A DNA stretch of 64,000 nucleotides from Mycoplasmatota bacterium (lineage in GTDB: Bacteria > Bacillota_I > Bacilli_A > RF39 > UBA660): contig JALFCF010000003.1 of NCBI GenBank assembly GCA_022771205.1, positions 64,269-128,268 on the forward strand. The letters run 5' to 3'. Shown here one piece after another: positions 34,471 through 44,013 of the stretch (position 1 is its first letter; the number at the start of each line of letters is the position of its first letter). Both the position numbers and the translations under genes were made by a program. The notes under the pieces are model-generated. The model searched no databases. It worked only from the letters and a program-made list of their open reading frames with translations, and was not told the origin of the DNA.

Positions 34471-36462
34471 GTGGTAGCACCAAAAAGAGAAGAGAGCGAA
34501 ATTAATGAGAAAAAAATTGTTGATCAAATCCGCTCATTAGGAATTGATATGATTAATGAAGCAGGAAGTGGTCATCCCGGAATTGTATTAGGGGCCGCTC
34601 CAATTATTTATAGTTTATATGCTCACCATATGAAAATAGATCCAGAAAATGAAAATTTTTATAATCGTGATAGATTTATTATGTCAGCAGGACACGGTTC
34701 AGCTTTACTATATGCCACACTATATATGGCAGGTTATCCTTTAACATTAGAGGATTTAAAAGATTTTAGAAAGATAGATTCAAAGACTCCTGGGCATCCT
34801 GAATATAAAAAGACACCTGGAGTAGAAGTAACAACAGGACCACTTGGTCAAGGTTTTGCTACTGCCGTAGGATTTGCAATCGCTGAACGAAATTTAAGTG
34901 CTAGATTTAATAAAGGTAAAAAAGAAATCATAGATTTCAATACTTATGTCTTATGTGGAGATGGAGACTTAATGGAAGGAATTTCCTATGAGGCTGCTTC
35001 TCTTGCAGGAAAATTAAAATTAAATAAATTAATCGTTTTATATGATTCTAACGACACTTGTTTAGATGGGCCAACAGAGGAGTGCTTTACAGAAAATGTA
35101 GCTATGCGCTTTATTGCACAAGGTTGGAATGTAATTACTGTATCAGATGGTGAAGATATTATATCAATTACCAAAGCCATTGAAGACGCTAAAGCATCCA
35201 CTGATAAGCCAACTTTAATTGAAATTAAAACAACAATAGGAAAATACTCTAAGTTTGAAGGTAACCATTTAGTACACGGAACACCCCTAGATAAAGAGGA
35301 TATTACTAATATTAAGGAACAAATGCAAATTAGAGATATTCCATTTACTATCTCACAGATTACAGTTGACGATTTTAGAACTTTTATCAATAACCGTTGT
35401 AAAAATATAACAGAAAAATTTAACAAAACAATAGAAACAATGGACGAAGAAGATAGAGTATTATTAGAAAACTTTATGAATGGAAATAAATCATTTGACA
35501 TAAAAGATATTATCTACGAACCACCACAAGACAAAAAGGAATCTCCTAGAGTAACTTCTGGAAAAATACTAACTTCAATTGTTAATAAATTTCCAAGTAT
35601 AATGGGTGGTAGTGCTGATCTTTTTACACCAACAAAAACTTACATTGAAGGAGTAGGAAACTTTATTCCTGAAAATGAAATCGGAAAAAATATTTTCTTT
35701 GGTGTAAGAGAAAACTGCATGGGAGCTGTGTTAAATGGCTTAGCCTTATGTGGCTTTCATCCTTATGGTTCAACATTTTTAAGTTTTAGTGATTATTTAA
35801 AACCAAGTATTAGAATGGCTGCTATGATGGATTTACCAGTAACTTATATCTTTACACATGATTCTATCAGTGTTGGTCCAGATGGAGCAACACACCAGCC
35901 AGTAGAACAGTTAGCTTCTCTAAGAGCAACACCAAACTTAGAAGTATTTAGACCTGCTGATGCTAATGAGGTAATAGGTGTTTATCGTACAATCTTTGAA
36001 AAAGAGAGTGGACCATCAGTAATAGCCTTATCAAGAAATACACTGCCTATTTTAGAAACGACTAAGATAAATGAAGTGGCAAAAGGTGGTTATACAGTTT
36101 TTGACTCTGAAAGAAAACTATCTGGAATTCTAATTGCTACAGGAGAAGAAGTACATCTAGCAATAGAAGTAGCTAATCGACTAAAGACAAAAGGAATGGA
36201 TGTAAGAGTTGTATCTATGCCATGCATTAAACGTTTCGAAGAACAAGATCAAGAATATATCGATAGCATCTTACCAGTAGAAATTAGAAAAATTGTTATA
36301 GAAGCAGCATCTTCTATGTCATGGAACAGTATCGTTTTTAATAAAAAGTATTTAATAACTTTAGATGAATATGGATGTAGTGGTTCTAAAGAAGATGTAT
36401 ATAAAAAGTATGGATTTGACATTGATTCATTAGAAGAAAAAGTAGAAAACTTATTAAAATAA
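34471..36462 (+). CDS. tkt: transketolase
   Basis: A 663-residue thiamine-diphosphate enzyme moving two-carbon units between sugar phosphates in the non-oxidative pentose phosphate pathway. Visible features are SGHPGIVLGAAPI at the N-terminus, SAGHGSALLYA, the TPP/Mg motif GDGDLMEGISYEAASLAG, EGNHLVHG, and in the second domain THDSISVGPDGATHQPVEQ. The start is GTG 34471 with AAGGAG 8 nt upstream; the track start at 34462 overlaps that site. It is followed by sirA-like and yneF-like genes, the same order as in Bacillus. Confidence 0.97.
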   Translation: MVAPKREESEINEKKIVDQIRSLGIDMINEAGSGHPGIVLGAAPIIYSLYAHHMKIDPENENFYNRDRFIMSAGHGSALLYATLYMAGYPLTLEDLKDFRKIDSKTPGHPEYKKTPGVEVTTGPLGQGFATAVGFAIAERNLSARFNKGKKEIIDFNTYVLCGDGDLMEGISYEAASLAGKLKLNKLIVLYDSNDTCLDGPTEECFTENVAMRFIAQGWNVITVSDGEDIISITKAIEDAKASTDKPTLIEIKTTIGKYSKFEGNHLVHGTPLDKEDITNIKEQMQIRDIPFTISQITVDDFRTFINNRCKNITEKFNKTIETMDEEDRVLLENFMNGNKSFDIKDIIYEPPQDKKESPRVTSGKILTSIVNKFPSIMGGSADLFTPTKTYIEGVGNFIPENEIGKNIFFGVRENCMGAVLNGLALCGFHPYGSTFLSFSDYLKPSIRMAAMMDLPVTYIFTHDSISVGPDGATHQPVEQLASLRATPNLEVFRPADANEVIGVYRTIFEKESGPSVIALSRNTLPILETTKINEVAKGGYTVFDSERKLSGILIATGEEVHLAIEVANRLKTKGMDVRVVSMPCIKRFEEQDQEYIDSILPVEIRKIVIEAASSMSWNSIVFNKKYLITLDEYGCSGSKEDVYKKYGFDIDSLEEKVENLLK

Positions 36463-36511
36463 TCGACAAAAATAGACTCTAATAAAGCGTATAGTAACTA
36501 TAGGTGATACT

Positions 36512-36943
36512 ATGAGAGTCTATTTTATTTTTGATATAAAGGAAGAATTTATTAATCTATATAAAGGAAATGAACGTATATTATATAATATTTTAAAAGA
36601 AATATATTATTTAGAAAAAGAAGAAGTAGAATATGGTTATCATCTGTTTAAACAATTAATTAATCCAATCGATAAAAATAAAGTTGATAGATACTTATTC
36701 TTAAAACTTCACCAAGATATTCCATATTCTAAAAGAAAAAATACTCATTACTATAATAATTTATATCGTGATGAAATAAGCAGATTAGTTGTGAAAAAAA
36801 GTTATATAAAAATAGAAGCAGAACAACTATCATCATCTTTTTTTCAATATCTAAACCAAATAAACCAAAGACTATTTGTTTGTGAATTTAAATACCAAGA
36901 CTACTTTTTCTTAGAAGAATTTGAAGAAAAAGAAACAATATAG
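36512..36943 (+). CDS. sirA: SirA-like sporulation inhibitor of replication
   Basis: A 143-residue protein beginning MRVYFIFDIKEEFINLYKGNERILYNIL, the pattern of the SirA family (YneE). In Bacillus SirA is made at the onset of sporulation and binds domain I of DnaA to block new rounds of replication. Position between tkt and yneF is the same as in Bacillus subtilis, which strongly supports orthology. AGGTGATACT precedes the ATG. The rest of the protein is helical and poorly conserved, so DnaA binding is inferred. Confidence 0.8.
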   Translation: MRVYFIFDIKEEFINLYKGNERILYNILKEIYYLEKEEVEYGYHLFKQLINPIDKNKVDRYLFLKLHQDIPYSKRKNTHYYNNLYRDEISRLVVKKSYIKIEAEQLSSSFFQYLNQINQRLFVCEFKYQDYFFLEEFEEKETI

Positions 36944-36944
36944 C

Positions 36945-36973
36945 TTGTAGAATAATAATTTTTCTAGTAAAAT
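36945..36973 (+). promoter_or_regulatory. promoter upstream of yneF
   Basis: TTGTAG, 17-bp spacer, TAAAAT, about 25 nt before the yneF start. Confidence 0.55.
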
Positions 36974-36997
36974 GTTAAGTAGTAAGGAGATGAAATT

Positions 36998-37207
36998 ATG
37001 TTACATGATATATTAATGGTATTATTAGGATTAGTTATCGGCTTAATTATCGGAGTCGTTGTAGCAAGAAAATTAATGAAAAAATATCTAAAAGACAATC
37101 CTCCTATAACAGAGGAAATGTTAAAAGGATTAATGATGCAAATGGGTAGAAAACCTAATCAAAAACAAATTAATCAAATGATGAAAGCAATGCAAAAATA
37201 TCAATAA
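36998..37207 (+). CDS. yneF: YneF family (UPF0154) small membrane protein
   Basis: A 69-residue protein with one N-terminal helix (about residues 4-24, [18 protein letters not shown]) and a conserved soluble part [31 protein letters not shown]. This is the standard UPF0154 pattern. Function is unknown, but the gene is broadly conserved in Bacilli and Mollicutes. It follows sirA as in Bacillus. AAGGAGATGA precedes the ATG. Confidence 0.93.
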   Translation: MLHDILMVLLGLVIGLIIGVVVARKLMKKYLKDNPPITEEMLKGLMMQMGRKPNQKQINQMMKAMQKYQ

Positions 37208-37231
37208 GAGAAGAGAAATCTTCTTTTTATT
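37208..37231 (+). terminator. intrinsic terminator after yneF
   Basis: AGAAGA-GAAA-TCTTCT followed by T-rich sequence; the stem is short but GNRA-looped. Confidence 0.65.
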
Positions 37232-37275
37232 TTTTTTAATTTAAGGTATAATAAATTAGGATTGTTGGTGATTTT

Positions 37276-39039
37276 ATGAAAAATTTTAAAGAAAAATTAG
37301 CCTTGGTTCCTACTAAACCAGGTAGTTATCAAATGAAAAATAAAGATGGTGTAATTATCTATGTAGGAAAGGCTAAAAACTTAAAAAATAGATTAAAAAG
37401 TTACTTCACTGGAACAGTAACTGGAAAAACTAGAATGCTAGTAGAAGATATCGATGATTTTGAATATATTGTAACATCAAGTGAGTTAGAATCACTTATT
37501 CTAGAAATCACTTTAATTAAAAAATATGACCCAAAATATAATATCTTATTAAAAGATGATAAAACATATCCATATATTGAGTTAACAAATGAAAAATACC
37601 CTAGATTAAAAATTGTCAGAAACACTAAAAGAAAAAAGACTAAAGACTATTTATATGGACCATACCCTAATGTTGCTGCTGCCAGAAAAACAGTAGAGAT
37701 GATTAATAGGATTTACCCTTTGAGAAAATGTGAAAAATTAAAAAAAGAATTATGTCTTTATTATCATATTAATGAATGTTTAGGTTATTGTGTAAAAGAA
37801 ATAGATGAAGAAACTATTACTTCAATGAAAAAAGAAATTATTTCTTTCTTAAAAGGTGACTCAAAAGAAATTACTGAAAAAATAGAAAAAGAAATGCAAA
37901 AAGCAAGTGATGCTATGAATTATGAAAGAGCATTAGAATTAAAAAATATGCTAGAAGATATTAATATTACATTACGTAAACAAAAAATAGACTTAAATAA
38001 AAGTTATCAATTCGATTTAATAAACTATTACAAAGATGAAAATTATTTATCTATTGAATTATTCTTTATTCGAGATGGTTTGTTATTTGGAAGACATAAT
38101 GAAATTATCCAAACAATGATTGATCCTATAGAAGAGATAACAGAATATATCATTAAATTCTATGATAAACAAGGAATATTACCCAAAGAGTTATATCTAC
38201 CAGAAGAGTTAAACGCTGAACTAATAAGTAATTATTTTAATTTAAAAACATATACACCACAAAAAGGAAAATTAAAAAAACTTTTAGATTTAGCAAAAGA
38301 AAATGCGAAAGAGCAACTAGACTTACAAGAAGAAACTTTAAAAAAAGACGACAATTTACGAATGAAAGCTATTCAAGAATTAAAAGAGTTATTGCATTTA
38401 GACTCTGTATCTAGAATGGAATCTTTTGATAATTCACATTTATTTGGAACTTTTTATGTAGGTGGTATGGTTGTGTTTGATGATTTTCTTCCTCTAAAGA
38501 ATGAATATAGAAAATTTAAAATATCAACGGATGTAAAAGATGATTTAAATGCCATGAAAGAAGTATTATATAGAAGATATTATAAAGTATTAATGGAGAA
38601 TTTGGAAAAACCAGATTTAATCGTTATGGATGGAGGAAAACTACAAATTAGTGTTGCTAAAGAAATTATTGATTCATTAGGATTAAATATTCCAATTATT
38701 GGTCTTGTAAAAGATGATAACCATAAAACAAGTTACATTATGAATGATAAGTATGAAATTTTAAATGTAGAAAAAGATTCCAACTTATTTTTGTTCTTTA
38801 CCAGAATTCAAGAAGAAGTTCATAGGTATGCTATAACATATCACAGAAATATAAAGTCAAAAGGAATGTTATCAAGTGTTTTAGATGTAGTGCCAGGTAT
38901 TGGAGAAGTAAGAAAAAAAGAATTATTAAAACGTTTCGGTTCATTGAAAAAGTTAAAAGAAGCGAGTGTAGAAGAACTATCAACAGTAGTATCTCGTGAT
39001 GTTGCAGAAAATCTTGCTACATACTTAAAAGAAATATAG
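37276..39039 (+). CDS. uvrC: excinuclease ABC subunit C
   Basis: A 587-residue dual-incision nuclease of nucleotide excision repair. Domains in order are a GIY-YIG nuclease (KPGSYQMKNKDGVIIYVGKAKNLKNRLKSYF, residues 14-45), a Cys-containing region, a UVR motif near 200-230 (MNYERALELKNML), the RNase H-like C-terminal nuclease (MESFDNSHL, VMDGGKLQI) and a helix-hairpin-helix end (VVPGIGEVRKKELLKRFGS). TTGGTGAT precedes the ATG. The length is normal. No uvrA or uvrB is in the window. Confidence 0.97.
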   Translation: MKNFKEKLALVPTKPGSYQMKNKDGVIIYVGKAKNLKNRLKSYFTGTVTGKTRMLVEDIDDFEYIVTSSELESLILEITLIKKYDPKYNILLKDDKTYPYIELTNEKYPRLKIVRNTKRKKTKDYLYGPYPNVAAARKTVEMINRIYPLRKCEKLKKELCLYYHINECLGYCVKEIDEETITSMKKEIISFLKGDSKEITEKIEKEMQKASDAMNYERALELKNMLEDINITLRKQKIDLNKSYQFDLINYYKDENYLSIELFFIRDGLLFGRHNEIIQTMIDPIEEITEYIIKFYDKQGILPKELYLPEELNAELISNYFNLKTYTPQKGKLKKLLDLAKENAKEQLDLQEETLKKDDNLRMKAIQELKELLHLDSVSRMESFDNSHLFGTFYVGGMVVFDDFLPLKNEYRKFKISTDVKDDLNAMKEVLYRRYYKVLMENLEKPDLIVMDGGKLQISVAKEIIDSLGLNIPIIGLVKDDNHKTSYIMNDKYEILNVEKDSNLFLFFTRIQEEVHRYAITYHRNIKSKGMLSSVLDVVPGIGEVRKKELLKRFGSLKKLKEASVEELSTVVSRDVAENLATYLKEI

Positions 39040-39066
39040 TATAATGAATAAGAAAGGGTGAAATGT

Positions 39067-39486
39067 ATGAAAAAATTAAATCGTAGGGGATTTACATTGG
39101 TTGAATTATTAGCAGTAATTGTAATTATGGGAGTAATAATGTCAGTTGCTGTTGCTGCAGTCTTTGTTCATCTTAGTAATTCTAGACAACAAGCCATGGA
39201 AACAATTGCTTCTAGTGCCTATGATGGAGCGGTAATGTACATGATGGATAACAACATCATGCTAAATAAAAATCAATCTATTGAAATAGGAATTGATCAA
39301 CTATATGCCGAAAACAGAATTGATAGACCAGGAGACCCATACAAAACATCGGAAGAATGTACAGGTTCAGTAATTGTAAATAATAAAACAACTGATACAA
39401 CAGCAGGTCTTGAAGATTATCAATACACAGTAACTGTAAATTGTTCTGGTAATCACAAAACAACACAAGAATATCCAAAGAAGTAG
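39067..39486 (+). CDS. type IV pilin-like prepilin (ComGC/GspG-type)
   Basis: A 139-residue protein with a class III signal: a short basic leader KKLNRRG, prepilin peptidase site G-FTLVELLAVI with the Glu at +5, and a hydrophobic helix. The C-terminal part is small with two cysteines near the end, likely disulfide-bonded. The start is ATG 39067 rather than GTG 39058. It sits alone between uvrC and mutL with no pilus ATPase, membrane platform or prepilin peptidase in the window, so it would depend on an apparatus encoded elsewhere. Confidence 0.82.
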   Translation: MKKLNRRGFTLVELLAVIVIMGVIMSVAVAAVFVHLSNSRQQAMETIASSAYDGAVMYMMDNNIMLNKNQSIEIGIDQLYAENRIDRPGDPYKTSEECTGSVIVNNKTTDTTAGLEDYQYTVTVNCSGNHKTTQEYPKK

Positions 39487-39495
39487 GGATGATAA

Positions 39496-41268
39496 ATGAG
39501 TAAAATAAAAGTAATGGACGAAATTCTAGCCAATAAGATTGCCGCTGGAGAAGTAGTCGAAAAAACAATGAATGTTGTAAAAGAATTAGTAGAAAATGCT
39601 ATAGATGCTGAAAGTGATGAAATAAAAATAGAATTAATCGATTCAGGGGTTAAAGAAGTAAAAGTAACAGATAATGGAATTGGAATGGATAGAGATGATG
39701 CTACTTTAGCTTTTTCAAGACATGCTACCTCAAAATTAAAAAATTTAGATGATTTATTTAATATTGAATCATTAGGATTTCGTGGTGAAGCATTACCTTC
39801 CATTGCATCTGTCTCAAATATAGAACTAAAAACCTCAAATGGTAAAATAGGAACATATCTTACTTTATCTGGTGGTAAAAACATGCATGTAGAAGAAAGT
39901 GATTTACAACAGGGAACAACAATTACAGTCAAAGATTTATTTTACAATACTCCAGTAAGATTAAAATATTTAAAAAATTTATATGTTGAGTTAGCTAACA
40001 TTACCGAATATATAAATAAAATGGCTTTATCATATCCAAATATAAAATTCACTTTAATTAATAATGATAAAGTTCTACTAGATACAGATGGTAAAGGTGA
40101 TTTACGAAAAGTAATTTATCAGATTTATGGTGCTGATATCACCAAAAAGATGATAGAAGTAACTGGTGAAAATGATGATTACTATATTCATGGATATATT
40201 TCTTATCCAGAAATGACTAAAAGCAATCGTAGTGCTATTACAACTTTAGTAAATGGAAGAGTAATTAAGAATAATGAATTAAATAAAATTATTACTGATG
40301 CTTATCATACTTATATCCCAAAAGACAAATTCCCAATCATAGTATTAAATATAGATGTAGATCCTATATTAATAGATATCAATATTCATCCAACCAAAAT
40401 GGATATCAAATTTTCTAAAATGGATACTCTTAAAGACATAGTATTTGATATAGTATCAAAAGAACTAAAGAGATTAACATTAATACCAACTATTAGTACT
40501 AGAACAGAAGAAGCTTTAAGAGAAACAACTATTCCTCTATATAATGCATACAAAAAAGAAGTTCCAACTCCAAAACAAACATATGAAGAAACTGTATTAG
40601 ATTTTTCTATTAGTGAAGAAAATACAACTACTGAAACAACGAAACCAGAAGAAACAGAAGCTTTAGCACAAGAGAAAATAACTCCAAGAATAAAACATAT
40701 GATACCCAGAGGTATAGTTTATTCTACTTATATTATTGCTGAAAACGAAGATGGAATGTACATAATAGATCAACATGCAGCCGCTGAAAGAATTAATTAT
40801 GAAAAGGTATTAAAATCATTAAAAGAGAAAGTGATACCAATAGATTTACTAATTCCAATCAAAATAGAATTAGCATCTAATGAATTTTTAATCGTTAAAA
40901 ATCATTTAGATATTTTAAAAGAGTACGGTTTTGAGGCTGAAGAGTTTGGAATGAATACTATCATTATTAGAAGTCATCCAAATTGGATTTTTGATGACAT
41001 TGCAGAAGAGTGTATTCGTAAAGTAGTAGATATCATCATTAGTAAAGAAAGTTTTGATTTTGACCAGTTTGTTTGGAGAATGGCTGCAACTATGGCCTGT
41101 CGTATGTCAGTAAAAGCTAATGATTATTTGTCTTATGACGATCAAGTATGGTTACTTGAAACGCTAAGAAATTGTGAAAATCCATTCACTTGTCCACACG
41201 GACGTCCAACAATTATAACTTATACAAAGTATGATTTAGAAAAGCTATTTAAGCGTTCACTTGACTAA
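39496..41268 (+). CDS. mutL: DNA mismatch repair protein MutL
   Basis: A 590-residue GHKL ATPase of mismatch repair. The N-terminal motifs are IAAGEVVEKTMNVVKELVENAIDA, DNGIGMDRDD and FRGEALPSIASV. The C-terminal endonuclease motif DQHAAAERINYE (DQHA-x2-E-x4-E) is present, along with CPHGRPT near the end, so it is the nicking-type MutL found in bacteria lacking MutH. It begins 9 nt after the prepilin gene with GGGATGA. No mutS is present upstream in the window. Confidence 0.97.
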   Translation: MSKIKVMDEILANKIAAGEVVEKTMNVVKELVENAIDAESDEIKIELIDSGVKEVKVTDNGIGMDRDDATLAFSRHATSKLKNLDDLFNIESLGFRGEALPSIASVSNIELKTSNGKIGTYLTLSGGKNMHVEESDLQQGTTITVKDLFYNTPVRLKYLKNLYVELANITEYINKMALSYPNIKFTLINNDKVLLDTDGKGDLRKVIYQIYGADITKKMIEVTGENDDYYIHGYISYPEMTKSNRSAITTLVNGRVIKNNELNKIITDAYHTYIPKDKFPIIVLNIDVDPILIDINIHPTKMDIKFSKMDTLKDIVFDIVSKELKRLTLIPTISTRTEEALRETTIPLYNAYKKEVPTPKQTYEETVLDFSISEENTTTETTKPEETEALAQEKITPRIKHMIPRGIVYSTYIIAENEDGMYIIDQHAAAERINYEKVLKSLKEKVIPIDLLIPIKIELASNEFLIVKNHLDILKEYGFEAEEFGMNTIIIRSHPNWIFDDIAEECIRKVVDIIISKESFDFDQFVWRMAATMACRMSVKANDYLSYDDQVWLLETLRNCENPFTCPHGRPTIITYTKYDLEKLFKRSLD

Positions 41269-41289
41269 AATATAAAAAAATGTTATAAT
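41261..41289 (+). promoter_or_regulatory. promoter with extended -10
   Basis: TTGACT, 17-bp spacer, TGTTATAAT. The -35 box overlaps the mutL stop codon. It serves the methyltransferase-like gene. Confidence 0.82.
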
Positions 41290-41291
41290 AT

Positions 41292-41316
41292 ACCAACAAT
41301 TTAGGGGAGTGTTGGT
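41292..41316 (+). promoter_or_regulatory. inverted repeat flanking the ribosome binding site
   Basis: ACCAACA (41292-41298) and TGTTGGT (41310-41316) are perfect complements separated by 11 nt that contain the Shine-Dalgarno GGGGAG. The repeat begins 3 nt after the -10 box and ends at the start codon. It could be a repressor operator over the transcription start or an RNA hairpin controlling translation. Confidence 0.55.
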
Positions 41317-42120
41317 ATGGGTATTAGTGATAAAAAAGTATATCAAGAAGTATATCCTTTTACAACAGAAAATATTCAGGGATATATGAAAGAACTGGAT
41401 TTAGAAGGAAAAAATGTATTAACAGTGGGTTCTTCTCTTGATCAAGCTTATAACGCATTGGCATTAGGTGCAAATACAGTAAGGGTATTAGATATTAATG
41501 CAAATACAAAAAAATATTGTGCAATGAAATCGAAATTAATATTATCACATGCACGTAAAGACTTATATAGAGCCGTGATGAGCAAACGACCTTTCATGGA
41601 AGAACAAGGTGTAACTTATTCTAATGAACAATTTAATAAAACTAGAACAGAAGCATGCAATTATTATTTACAGAACCAAAAAGCTTACAATAGATTAAGG
41701 CAAAGATTAAATAATCCAGAATCTTTAACAATAACAGAAGGAAATATTTTCAGAATGGATGAAGCTATAGGTGAGGAAAAGTTTGATAGAATATGTTTTT
41801 CTAACGTATTACAGATGCTAGATTATTTTAAAGATAAAAAAGAAACAGCATATGATTTATTAGAAGCACAATTTCCAAATTGGAGTACTCATCTAACCAA
41901 TGATGGAATTCTACAACTATTCTATTTATATTCTTTCAGGCAAAAAGATATTATGACACCAGATAATAAAAATGTAGGATATGATTTATCAAAAGTAGTA
42001 AAATCGATTAGAAAAACAACTCCAGCAGAAGCTGGAACGCTAGATTTAGTTTTTTTTGACAGTTGCACTGGTACATTAGGTTCTACAGATGCTGCAGTAT
42101 TATATACAAAAAGAAGGTAG
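41317..42120 (+). CDS. SAM-dependent methyltransferase-like protein
   Basis: A 267-residue protein with a Rossmann-type methyltransferase pattern: KNVLTVGSSLDQAYNALALGANTVRVLDIN matches motif I and the acidic end of strand 2. EEKFDRICFSNVLQML resembles motif IV. The glycine-rich loop is atypical (VGSSLDQ rather than GxGxG), so activity is uncertain. The substrate is unknown. It has its own strong promoter and is followed 4 nt later by miaA, with which it is likely co-transcribed. Confidence 0.6.
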   Translation: MGISDKKVYQEVYPFTTENIQGYMKELDLEGKNVLTVGSSLDQAYNALALGANTVRVLDINANTKKYCAMKSKLILSHARKDLYRAVMSKRPFMEEQGVTYSNEQFNKTRTEACNYYLQNQKAYNRLRQRLNNPESLTITEGNIFRMDEAIGEEKFDRICFSNVLQMLDYFKDKKETAYDLLEAQFPNWSTHLTNDGILQLFYLYSFRQKDIMTPDNKNVGYDLSKVVKSIRKTTPAEAGTLDLVFFDSCTGTLGSTDAAVLYTKRR

Positions 42121-42124
42121 ATAC

Positions 42125-43003
42125 ATGAAACCAATTATTGTAATTATTGGCCCAACAGGAGTTGGAAAAACAAAATTAAGTATTGAACTAGCAAAGAAAC
42201 TAGATGGTGAAATTATTAATGGTGATTCAGTAGCAGTATATAAAAAGTTGAATATTGGTAGTGCAAAACCAACTCCAAAAGAACAAGAAGGAGCTCCACA
42301 CCATTTAATTGATATTAAAGATCCACTAGAAGAATACAGTGTATATGATTACCAACAAGATGCCAGAAAAAAAATAGAAGAAATAACCCAAAAAGGAAAA
42401 AGAGTTATTATTGTAGGAGGGACAGGGCTTTATATAAAAGCCGCTTTATATAACTATGTATTTACAACAGGAACTACAAATAATAATTATGAAGACTTAA
42501 CTAACGAAGAAATTTTAAATAAAATAAAAGAATATGATAAAGATACAAAAATACATTTAAACAATAGAAAACGATTGGTTCGAACACTAAATAAGTATGA
42601 AAACCAAGAAGAAGTAACAAATGAAAAAGATAAGTGTTTATATCCAATTTACGTAGTCGGTTTAACTGCTCCTAGAGAATTAGTATATGATAGAATCAAT
42701 AAAAGAGTAGATAAAATGGTAGAAGAGGGACTAGTAGAGGAAATAGAGTCTTTAAAAGATGATTATAAAAAATCAAGAGTTTTAAATACAGCCATTGGTT
42801 ATAAAGAATTTATTAATTATTTAGAAAATAAAAAGACATTAGAAGAAGTTAAAGACGAAATAAAACTAAATTCTAGGCATTATGCTAAAAGACAATATAC
42901 TTTCTTTAATCATCAGTTTAATACTAATTGGTATGATGTAAACTTTGAAAATTTTAATGAAACAATAGAAAAAATATATAATGACATAAAAAAGAAGTCT
43001 TAA
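42125..43003 (+). CDS. miaA: tRNA dimethylallyltransferase
   Basis: A 292-residue enzyme that adds an isoprenyl group to A37 of tRNAs reading U-starting codons. The N-terminal P-loop IIGPTGVGKTKLS, DGEIINGDSVAVYK, PHHLIDI and the GGTGLYIKAAL motif are diagnostic. The track start 42089 is too early; ATG 42125 follows GAAGG. The length is slightly below the usual ~310 residues. A terminator overlaps its 3' end and also serves the convergent gene. Confidence 0.95.
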   Translation: MKPIIVIIGPTGVGKTKLSIELAKKLDGEIINGDSVAVYKKLNIGSAKPTPKEQEGAPHHLIDIKDPLEEYSVYDYQQDARKKIEEITQKGKRVIIVGGTGLYIKAALYNYVFTTGTTNNNYEDLTNEEILNKIKEYDKDTKIHLNNRKRLVRTLNKYENQEEVTNEKDKCLYPIYVVGLTAPRELVYDRINKRVDKMVEEGLVEEIESLKDDYKKSRVLNTAIGYKEFINYLENKKTLEEVKDEIKLNSRHYAKRQYTFFNHQFNTNWYDVNFENFNETIEKIYNDIKKKS

Positions 43004-43018
43004 ATTAGACTTCTTTTA
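42990..43018 (+). terminator. terminator between convergent genes
   Basis: AAAGAAGTCT-TAAATT-AGACTTCTTT followed by T on one strand and preceded by A-rich sequence on the other. It spans the stops of miaA and of the minus-strand transglutaminase gene. Confidence 0.82.
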
Positions 43019-43922
43019 ATTCGCTATAAATATTTTGATCAAAAATATGTTCTGTTTGCTCTAAAGCTAAAAGGGTAGAGGTATCTATTAAGAAGAAATT
43101 GTGCTCTAATAAATTCTCACCACTAGAAACTACAGGATCATCCCATGTAAGATCTAAATGTACCCATTTTCCATCAAGATAGACTGCATTCCATACATGC
43201 TGATCACTAGAGATTTTGTAACTCTTAATTCCCATTTCTTCTAAGAATAGTTCCATTGCATCAGTATATCCACCACAAATTCCATACCCTTGAAACAAAG
43301 GTCCATAAGCAATATCTGAATTATAAGTAGTAATATTATAATCACTTCTATTAGAATCATAAATACTATGATTAATAATATAGTCGTGCACTCTTCGAAT
43401 ATTATTGATATCACTATCACCAGGTAAAATTAATTCTTGAGATAATTCATCTATTTTAGACTCAAGCTCTTGTATCTGTTTTTTAGAATAACTTTTTTTG
43501 ATATATACCGTAACTTTTCCTAAAGAGTCATATTGTGTTTCAATATGATTAAAACCATTATAAGGATGTACAAAATTATTAATATGTGAAAGTAAGTCCT
43601 GATCATTAGCTATTTGTTCTACTTCATCTAAACAACTAGAGTAACTATCTGGACAATAGAAAGTAAACTCTTCTTCACCAGAATTAATAATAGTATAAAA
43701 AGTATTTAAAAGTTCTTGTCTATTAGTAGGTTCTAATTTGTCAGTATTTTGTACAAAATCAAAGTCATAATCCCGATAATATTGATTTTTCTTTAAAACC
43801 AATTCACCTTGTGTAAAACGTCTAAGAACTTGATAATAAATTTTTTGTAAATCTTCTTGATATGAAAACAAAACTCCAATAATAATAAATGCAATACCCA
43901 ATATAACTAAAGATTTTTTCAT
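43005..43922 (-). CDS. membrane-anchored transglutaminase-like protein
   Basis: A 305-residue protein with an N-terminal helix (residues 4-22) that serves as signal anchor. The extracellular part has a transglutaminase-like core near residues 200-265. Cys is in YGICGGYTDAM, His in DQHVWNAVYL and Asp in WVHLDLTWDDP, the complete triad in the right order. HDYIINHSIYD upstream is also typical of this clan. Bacterial members are often wall-associated peptidases or amidases. It is encoded convergent to miaA; its partner is unknown. Confidence 0.85.
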   Translation of the reverse strand: MKKSLVILGIAFIIIGVLFSYQEDLQKIYYQVLRRFTQGELVLKKNQYYRDYDFDFVQNTDKLEPTNRQELLNTFYTIINSGEEEFTFYCPDSYSSCLDEVEQIANDQDLLSHINNFVHPYNGFNHIETQYDSLGKVTVYIKKSYSKKQIQELESKIDELSQELILPGDSDINNIRRVHDYIINHSIYDSNRSDYNITTYNSDIAYGPLFQGYGICGGYTDAMELFLEEMGIKSYKISSDQHVWNAVYLDGKWVHLDLTWDDPVVSSGENLLEHNFFLIDTSTLLALEQTEHIFDQNIYSELKEV

Positions 43923-43985
43923 AATTCCTCCAGTACAACAGTTCTATGCTAAAACAATTCTATCGTACTTAAAAAGAAAAGTAAA

Positions 43986-44013
43986 TAAAAAACCAATCAA
44001 GGAATTGATTGAT
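43986..44013 (-). terminator. intrinsic terminator of rpsT
   Basis: On the minus strand CAATCAA-TTC-CTTGATTG is followed by TTTTTT. Confidence 0.8.

Noticed and set aside
34986-35501. 171-residue minus-strand ORF inside tkt
   Set aside because: Shadow of the transketolase frame; no ribosome site and no recognisable domain.
39453-39932. 159-residue minus-strand ORF over the start of mutL
   Set aside because: Lies antisense to the highly conserved GHKL region of mutL; Ser/Phe-rich shadow composition.
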